From the NCBI RefSeq assembly GCF_003993795.1, contig NZ_RWKV01000008.1:682001-746000 (forward strand): a DNA stretch of 64,000 nt, given 5' to 3'. This document shows, in pieces, positions 59,533-64,000 of this stretch (within the stretch, counting starts at the first letter, position 1; each line of letters begins with the position of its first letter). The notes beneath the pieces are model-generated. The model saw only the letters and a program-made list of their open reading frames with translations. It made no database searches and was not told where the DNA came from. Origin of the DNA: Aquabacter cavernae. Its GTDB lineage: Bacteria; Pseudomonadota; Alphaproteobacteria; Rhizobiales; Xanthobacteraceae. Made by a program: the position numbers and the translations under genes.

Positions 59533-61017
59533 ATGAGCACGCCTGAAACCGCCGAAGCCCTGGCCGGATCCGTTTCCACCACGGAAGCATCCATGCTGGA
59601 CCAGATCCTCCAGGAAACGAAGCTGCGCCCCAGCGACGAGGGCTATGATGTCGCCCGTCGCGGCGTCGCCGCCTTCGTGTCCGAGCTTCTGAAGCCGACC
59701 CGTGGTGACGAAAAAGTGAACAGCGCTGTGGTGGATCAGATGATCGCCGCCATCGACAGCAAGCTGTCCGCCCAGTTGGACGCCGTCTTCCACAACGAGT
59801 CCTTCCAGGAACTCGAATCCGCCTGGCGCGGCCTGAAGTTCCTGGTTGATCGCACCGACTTCCGCCAGAACATCAAGGTCGAAGTGCTCTCCGTCGCCAA
59901 GGCAGACCTGCTGGCCGACTTCGATGATTCCCCCGAAGTGGTCCGCTCCGGCCTCTATCAGCACGTCTACACGGCCGAATACGGCCAGTTCGGCGGCGAG
60001 CCGCTGGGCGCGGTGGTCACCAATTACGACTTCGGCCCCGGCCCCCAGGACGTGAAGCTGCTCCAGTACATGGCCAGCGTCGGCGCCATGTCCCATGCCC
60101 CGGTCATCGGCGCCGCGTCCACCCAGATGTTCGGCGTGGACACGTTCGAGGAACTGCCGAACCTCAAGGACCTGCAGTCCATCTTCGAGGGTCCGAAATA
60201 CGCCAAGTGGAACAGCTTCCGGCAGAGCGAGGATGCGCGCTATGTGGGACTCACCGCTCCGCGCTTCCTGCTCCGCCTGCCTTACGGGCAGGACAGCAAC
60301 CCGGTGAAGTCGTTCAACTATTCGGAGTCTTCCGCCGGGGCGACGCAGAACTATCTGTGGGGCAATGCGGCGTTCGCCTTCGCCACCCGCCTCACCGAGA
60401 GCTTCGCCAACTTCCGCTGGTGCCCGAACATCATCGGCCCCCAGTCCGGTGGCGCGGTGGAGAACCTGCCGCTGCACACCTTCGAGTCCATGGGCCAGCT
60501 TCAGGCGAAGATCCCCACCGAGACCCTCATCTCGGACCGCCGGGAATATGAGCTGGCGGAACAGGGCTTCATCGCGCTGACCATGCGCAAGGGCACGGAC
60601 AACGCCTCCTTCTTCTCTGCCAACTCGGTGCAGAAGCCGAAATTCTTCGGCAACAGCGAAGAGGGCAAGGCGGCGGAGCTGAATTACAAGCTCGGCACGC
60701 AGCTTCCCTACATGTTCATCATCAATCGCCTCGCGCACTACATCAAAGTGCTCCAGCGCGAGAATATCGGAAGCTGGAAGACCCGCGTCGAGCTGGAGAC
60801 GGAGCTCAACAAATGGATCCGCCAGTATGTGGCGGACCAGGAGAATCCCTCCGCCGAAGTGCGCTCCCGCCGCCCGCTGCGCGCCGCGCAGATCAACGTG
60901 GAGGACGTGGAAGGCGAGCCCGGCTGGTATCGCGTCTCCATGGCCGTCCAGCCCCACTTCAAGTACATGGGCGCCGACTTCACGCTGACCCTCAAGGGTA
61001 AGCTGGACAAGGCCTGA
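59533..61017 (+). CDS. tssC: Type VI sheath large subunit TssC/VipB
   Basis: 494 residues. VVDQMIAAIDSKLSAQLDAV, ESAWRGLKFLVDRTDFRQNI, GPKYAKWNSFRQSEDARYVG and the C-terminal ISDRREYELAEQGFIALTMR, PSAEVRSRRPLRAAQ and VQPHFKYMGADFTLTLKGK are family blocks. It is the main sheath component recycled by ClpV. It lies 47 bases after tssB and 53 bases before tssE, with no hcp gene between them. Confidence 0.97.
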   Translation: MSTPETAEALAGSVSTTEASMLDQILQETKLRPSDEGYDVARRGVAAFVSELLKPTRGDEKVNSAVVDQMIAAIDSKLSAQLDAVFHNESFQELESAWRGLKFLVDRTDFRQNIKVEVLSVAKADLLADFDDSPEVVRSGLYQHVYTAEYGQFGGEPLGAVVTNYDFGPGPQDVKLLQYMASVGAMSHAPVIGAASTQMFGVDTFEELPNLKDLQSIFEGPKYAKWNSFRQSEDARYVGLTAPRFLLRLPYGQDSNPVKSFNYSESSAGATQNYLWGNAAFAFATRLTESFANFRWCPNIIGPQSGGAVENLPLHTFESMGQLQAKIPTETLISDRREYELAEQGFIALTMRKGTDNASFFSANSVQKPKFFGNSEEGKAAELNYKLGTQLPYMFIINRLAHYIKVLQRENIGSWKTRVELETELNKWIRQYVADQENPSAEVRSRRPLRAAQINVEDVEGEPGWYRVSMAVQPHFKYMGADFTLTLKGKLDKA

Positions 61018-61070
61018 GCCTTGGAGGTGGCGGGCCCGTCCCGCCACCTTCCCACCGGGATTTCCGCGCC

Positions 61071-61502
61071 ATGGCGAACCGCACCCTGATGGAACGGCTG
61101 ACGGCGCCCGAGCGACTGCCGACCGAGCATCTCGACCCCGAAATCGTCCGCAAGTCGGACGCCGTGGACGTCATGACCTCGGTGCTGGGCAATTTGCGGC
61201 ACGTCCTCAATTCCCGCGCCGCCTGCTGTCAGTCCCGCCCCGATTTCGGCATGCCCGACTTCAACGACCTCGCGGGCAAATTCCCCGACGCCCTCGCCAT
61301 CATCGCCTCGGCGGTGCGCGAGCAGATCGAGAAGTTCGAGCCCCGTCTTTCCCAGGTGACCGTGCGCCACGTACCCGACCGTTCCAATCCCCTGCGGCTC
61401 GCCTTCCGCATCCATGCCACGCTCAATCTGGAGGAGGGCGGCCAGCGCCTGTCCTTCGACACGGTGCTGAACAACAACGGCTTCGTGAACGTGAGCGACT
61501 GA
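61071..61502 (+). CDS. tssE: Type VI baseplate protein TssE
   Basis: 143 residues, gp25-like. MANRTLMERLTA and LNSRAACCQSRPDFGMPDFN at the N-terminal half, followed by EQIEKFEPRLSQVTVRHVPD and the C-terminal strands, fit the T4 gp25 lysozyme-like family that forms the wedge under the sheath. It starts 53 bases after tssC. Confidence 0.95.
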   Translation: MANRTLMERLTAPERLPTEHLDPEIVRKSDAVDVMTSVLGNLRHVLNSRAACCQSRPDFGMPDFNDLAGKFPDALAIIASAVREQIEKFEPRLSQVTVRHVPDRSNPLRLAFRIHATLNLEEGGQRLSFDTVLNNNGFVNVSD

Positions 61503-61506
61503 GACC

Positions 61507-63255
61507 ATGGCCCTCAACCGCTACTATCAAGACGAGCTGTCCTATCTGCGGGACCTGGGCGACGTGTTCGCGCGGGAAAATCCCAAGCTCGCGGGCTTCC
61601 TCTCCCGCAAGGCCGCCGATCCCGATGTGGAGCGCCTGCTGGAGGGGTTCGCCTTCCTGACCGCCACCCTGCGCCAGCGGCTCGACGACGACCTGCCGGA
61701 ACTGGTGCATGACCTGCTGCGGCTGATCTGGCCCGCATATCTCCAGCCCATTCCGCCCACGACGACGCTGTGCTTCCGGCAGGCGCCCGGCGGCGACGGA
61801 AGCGCGCTGTCAGTGCCGCGCGGGACGCAGGTCCGCTCGCTCGCCATTGATGGGACAAGCTGTCCCTTCATCACCTCGTTCAACCTCGATGTCCTGCCGT
61901 TCGAGGTGCGCAATGTGGTGCTGGAGAATGCCGGTACACAGGCCGAGCTGACCTGCGAGCTTGCATGCCTTCCGCAGACCAGCTTCGCCGCCCTCGCGGA
62001 ACATCCGCTGCGCTTCCATTTCGCTGAGTTGGGCGACCCCCGGCAGGCCCGCAACCTCTATCGCGGCATGTTCGGCCACCTGAAGCGCATCAGCGTGCGG
62101 GCGGGCGAAGATACGGTCCTGACACTGGGGCCGGATGCCATCCGCCCCGTGAGCTTTGCGCCCGACGAGGCCGTTCTTGCCCAGCCGCTCAATGCGGTAG
62201 AGGGGTTTCGGCTGCTCCAGGAATATCTCCTGATCCCGGAGAAGTTCCTCTATGCGGAACTGTCCGGCCTCGAACCCCTGGCGGAGCGGCCGGAGCGGAG
62301 CGTGAAGCTCCATTTCCAATTCGAGCGCCCGTTCCCCCAGCAGGTGCGGGTGCCGCCCGACTGCCTGCGGCTCAATTGCACGCCCGCCGTGAACCTGTTC
62401 CCCGCCGATGCACGGCCGCTGAACATGGACGGCGGCAAGACCGAATACCGCCTCGTCCCGCTTCAGGGAGAAGGCGCGACCATCCACACGGTGGACAGCG
62501 TCACCGGCTATATCCAGGGCTCGTCCGAGCGCATCGTCTATGAGCCGTTCGAGTCCTTCCGCCACGATTTGCCGGGCGACACCCGCGCCACCTCCTATGT
62601 GCGCGTGCGCGCCCGCCCCTCGGTCGCGGGACGGCGGATCGACCATTATCTCTCCTTCGTGGACCGGCTGGACCGGCGCCAGGTGCCGAAGGCGGAGACC
62701 GTGTCCATCGCCCTCACCTGCTCCAACGGGCGGCTCGCGGAACGCCTCGCGGTGGGCGCCGTTTGCCAGCCGGGCAACAACACGCCCAACGGCGTGCAGT
62801 TCGAGAACATCGCCCGCGTCACCTCGGAAGTGCCGCCCCCGCTTGCGGATGGCCTGCTGTGGCGGCTGGTGGCGGCGCTGGCCTGCTCGTTCAATTCCAT
62901 CGCCGACGTGACGGCGCTGCGCCAGTTGATCGCCACCTTCGATTTCCGCTCCGTGCAGGATGAGCAGAGCCGTCGCCGGCTGGACCTCCTGCTATCGGGG
63001 CTCGAACGGTTCGAGAATGCATCGGGCGACATCCTGGTGCGCGGCATGCCCATGCGCATCCGCCATTTCACGCTGGTGTGCCAGGAGAGCAAGCTCGGGG
63101 GCGAGGCGGAAATGTTCCTGTTCGGCACGGTGCTGGACAAGGTGCTGAGCGCCTTCGCCACCGTGAACAGCATGCACCAGTTCGCCCTCAGGGGCAGCGA
63201 AACCAATGTGACCTACGAATGGAAACCGAGGCGCGGCGTCAACAACCTCCTGTGA
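61507..63255 (+). CDS. tssF: Type VI baseplate protein TssF
   Basis: 582 residues. The N-terminus NRYYQDELSYLRDLGDVFAR, ENPKLAGFLSRKAADPDVER and FAFLTATLRQRLDDDLPELV is the TssF signature. Later blocks are HFTLVCQESKLGGEAEMFLF and TVNSMHQFALR, ending TYEWKPRRGVNNLL. It makes the wedge with TssE, TssG and TssK. It starts four bases after tssE, and its stop codon overlaps the tssG start (GTGA), so E-F-G are translationally linked. Confidence 0.96.
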   Translation: MALNRYYQDELSYLRDLGDVFARENPKLAGFLSRKAADPDVERLLEGFAFLTATLRQRLDDDLPELVHDLLRLIWPAYLQPIPPTTTLCFRQAPGGDGSALSVPRGTQVRSLAIDGTSCPFITSFNLDVLPFEVRNVVLENAGTQAELTCELACLPQTSFAALAEHPLRFHFAELGDPRQARNLYRGMFGHLKRISVRAGEDTVLTLGPDAIRPVSFAPDEAVLAQPLNAVEGFRLLQEYLLIPEKFLYAELSGLEPLAERPERSVKLHFQFERPFPQQVRVPPDCLRLNCTPAVNLFPADARPLNMDGGKTEYRLVPLQGEGATIHTVDSVTGYIQGSSERIVYEPFESFRHDLPGDTRATSYVRVRARPSVAGRRIDHYLSFVDRLDRRQVPKAETVSIALTCSNGRLAERLAVGAVCQPGNNTPNGVQFENIARVTSEVPPPLADGLLWRLVAALACSFNSIADVTALRQLIATFDFRSVQDEQSRRRLDLLLSGLERFENASGDILVRGMPMRIRHFTLVCQESKLGGEAEMFLFGTVLDKVLSAFATVNSMHQFALRGSETNVTYEWKPRRGVNNLL

Positions 63256-64000
63256 CAGCGCCCGGTCCCGGCGCCGACGTGCCGACCCCGGTCGGCGCGG
63301 ACGGAGGCGGCGTGCCCGCGCCGCTGGACCTGAAGGGCCTGGAGACCTGGGCCTTCTTCTCCCTGGTGGAGCGGCTGGCGGCGCTGTTTCCCGATATCGC
63401 CGAGATCGGCGGCACGGGCGACCCCAATCTCGAGCACATCCGCTTCAAGGCCAATCCGAGCCTCGGCTATCCCGCACGCGACGTGCAGTCCCTCGACTGG
63501 CAGGCGCAGGCGGAACGGCTGGACATCTATGTGAACTTCCTCGGCCTGTTCGGCCCCTCCTCGCCGCTGCCGCCCTTCTATACGGAAGAGGTGATCCGCG
63601 ACCTCGACACGGGCGGCGGCTTCGCGGCGTTCCTCGATTTCTTCAACCATCGCCTCGTCTCTCTGCTGGTGCGCATCCACAAGCACCAGCGGCACTTCCT
63701 GCGTTACCGGGCGGGCGCGGGAGACCCCATCTCGCGGGCGGTGGGGGCGCTCATGGGCCTTCTCCCCACGGGCGGGGAGGAGGACCGGGTCGCGCTGATG
63801 CCCTATGCGGGCCTGTTGAGCTGCTACAGCCTGTCGGCCTCCATCATCGGCACGGTCATCGCCCATTGCACGGGCCTGCCGGCGCGAATCGAGGAGTTCG
63901 TCCCGCGTACCGTTCTCATTCCCGAGCACCGGCAGTCGCGCCTCGGCGAACGGGCGCCCGAGCTTGGGGTGGATTTCATCGTCGGATCACAGGTGCGCGA
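63252..64000 (+). CDS. tssG: Type VI baseplate protein TssG, cut by the window edge
   Basis: About 249 residues are visible and the frame stays open to the last base. The start is GTG within the tssF stop codon (GTGA), reading VTAPGPGADVPTPVG, then LETWAFFSLVERLAALFPDI. Diagnostic blocks are EHIRFKANPSLGYPARDVQS, FLGLFGPSSPLPPFYTEEVI, FLDFFNHRLVSLLVRIHKHQ and MPYAGLLSCYSLSASIIGTV. The N-terminus is about 25 residues longer than usual, so a start further in is possible, though only non-ATG codons are at hand. The 3' part lies outside the window. Confidence 0.93.
   Translation, partial: MTAPGPGADVPTPVGADGGGVPAPLDLKGLETWAFFSLVERLAALFPDIAEIGGTGDPNLEHIRFKANPSLGYPARDVQSLDWQAQAERLDIYVNFLGLFGPSSPLPPFYTEEVIRDLDTGGGFAAFLDFFNHRLVSLLVRIHKHQRHFLRYRAGAGDPISRAVGALMGLLPTGGEEDRVALMPYAGLLSCYSLSASIIGTVIAHCTGLPARIEEFVPRTVLIPEHRQSRLGERAPELGVDFIVGSQVR

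Overview
The window is GC-rich chromosomal DNA from an alphaproteobacterium. The gene neighbourhoods are typical of Hyphomicrobiales (Rhizobiales), and the family Xanthobacteraceae is my best guess. The pointers are plsX-fabH-ihfA-merR, hflK-hflC-DUF2065-Do protease, fumC-DUF4169-ribbon-helix-helix, and rplQ-Do protease-rarA-crcB-pseudouridine synthase-HAD-ATP12. ATP12 and CBP3-type assembly factors also indicate an alphaproteobacterium. The taxonomic call is inference, because no rRNA gene is present.

Bases 1-9170 hold the end of an AI-2E/PerM-type membrane protein, a tRNA-Pro(GGG) on the other strand that overlaps its stop codon, rlpA, and a minus-strand block read as CBP3 chaperone, DUF177, plsX, fabH, ihfA and a MerR-type regulator. 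bamE follows on the plus strand. Bases 9171-16930 hold tpiA, a SurA/PpiD-like folding factor coupled to trpE, an MFS transporter, an RhlE-type RNA helicase and a TfoX-domain protein. Bases 16935-24632 are a long minus-strand run: Do-family protease, rarA, alpha/beta hydrolase, crcB, RluC-type pseudouridine synthase, zinc-ribbon membrane protein, HAD phosphatase and ATP12.

Bases 24697-43498 are the large ribosomal protein region, all on the minus strand: rpsL-rpsG-fusA-tuf, the S10 genes, the spc genes, secY-adk, then rpsM-rpsK-rpoA-rplQ. Promoter-like and terminator-like signals divide it into likely transcription units: a str promoter far upstream of rpsL, hairpin plus U-run signals after tuf, rplO and rplQ, and a promoter at the end of adk for the rpsM operon. 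rpoBC is not adjacent to it here.

Bases 43962-57007 hold lemA with two TPM-domain proteins, fumC, two small genes (DUF4169 and ribbon-helix-helix), hflK-hflC-DUF2065 and a second Do protease. Then come divergent serB and miaA, an unrecognised six-helix membrane protein, an MsrQ/ferric-reductase-like protein and thyA. From 57276 to the window end a type VI secretion cluster begins: tssA, tssB, tssC, tssE, tssF and tssG, the last cut by the window edge. It diverges from thyA, and the shared upstream region contains nested palindromes.

Most of the window is conserved housekeeping DNA. I see no CRISPR array, transposase, integrase, phage gene or rRNA. The type VI cluster is the only clear accessory system, and its genes are all recognisable. 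I did not find a convincing undescribed system. The more unusual signals are regulatory: palindromes before tssA, a tandem direct repeat before the second Do protease, and strong hairpins in the rpsL and rpsM leaders. The unrecognised membrane protein at 54382-55131 is also worth a look.
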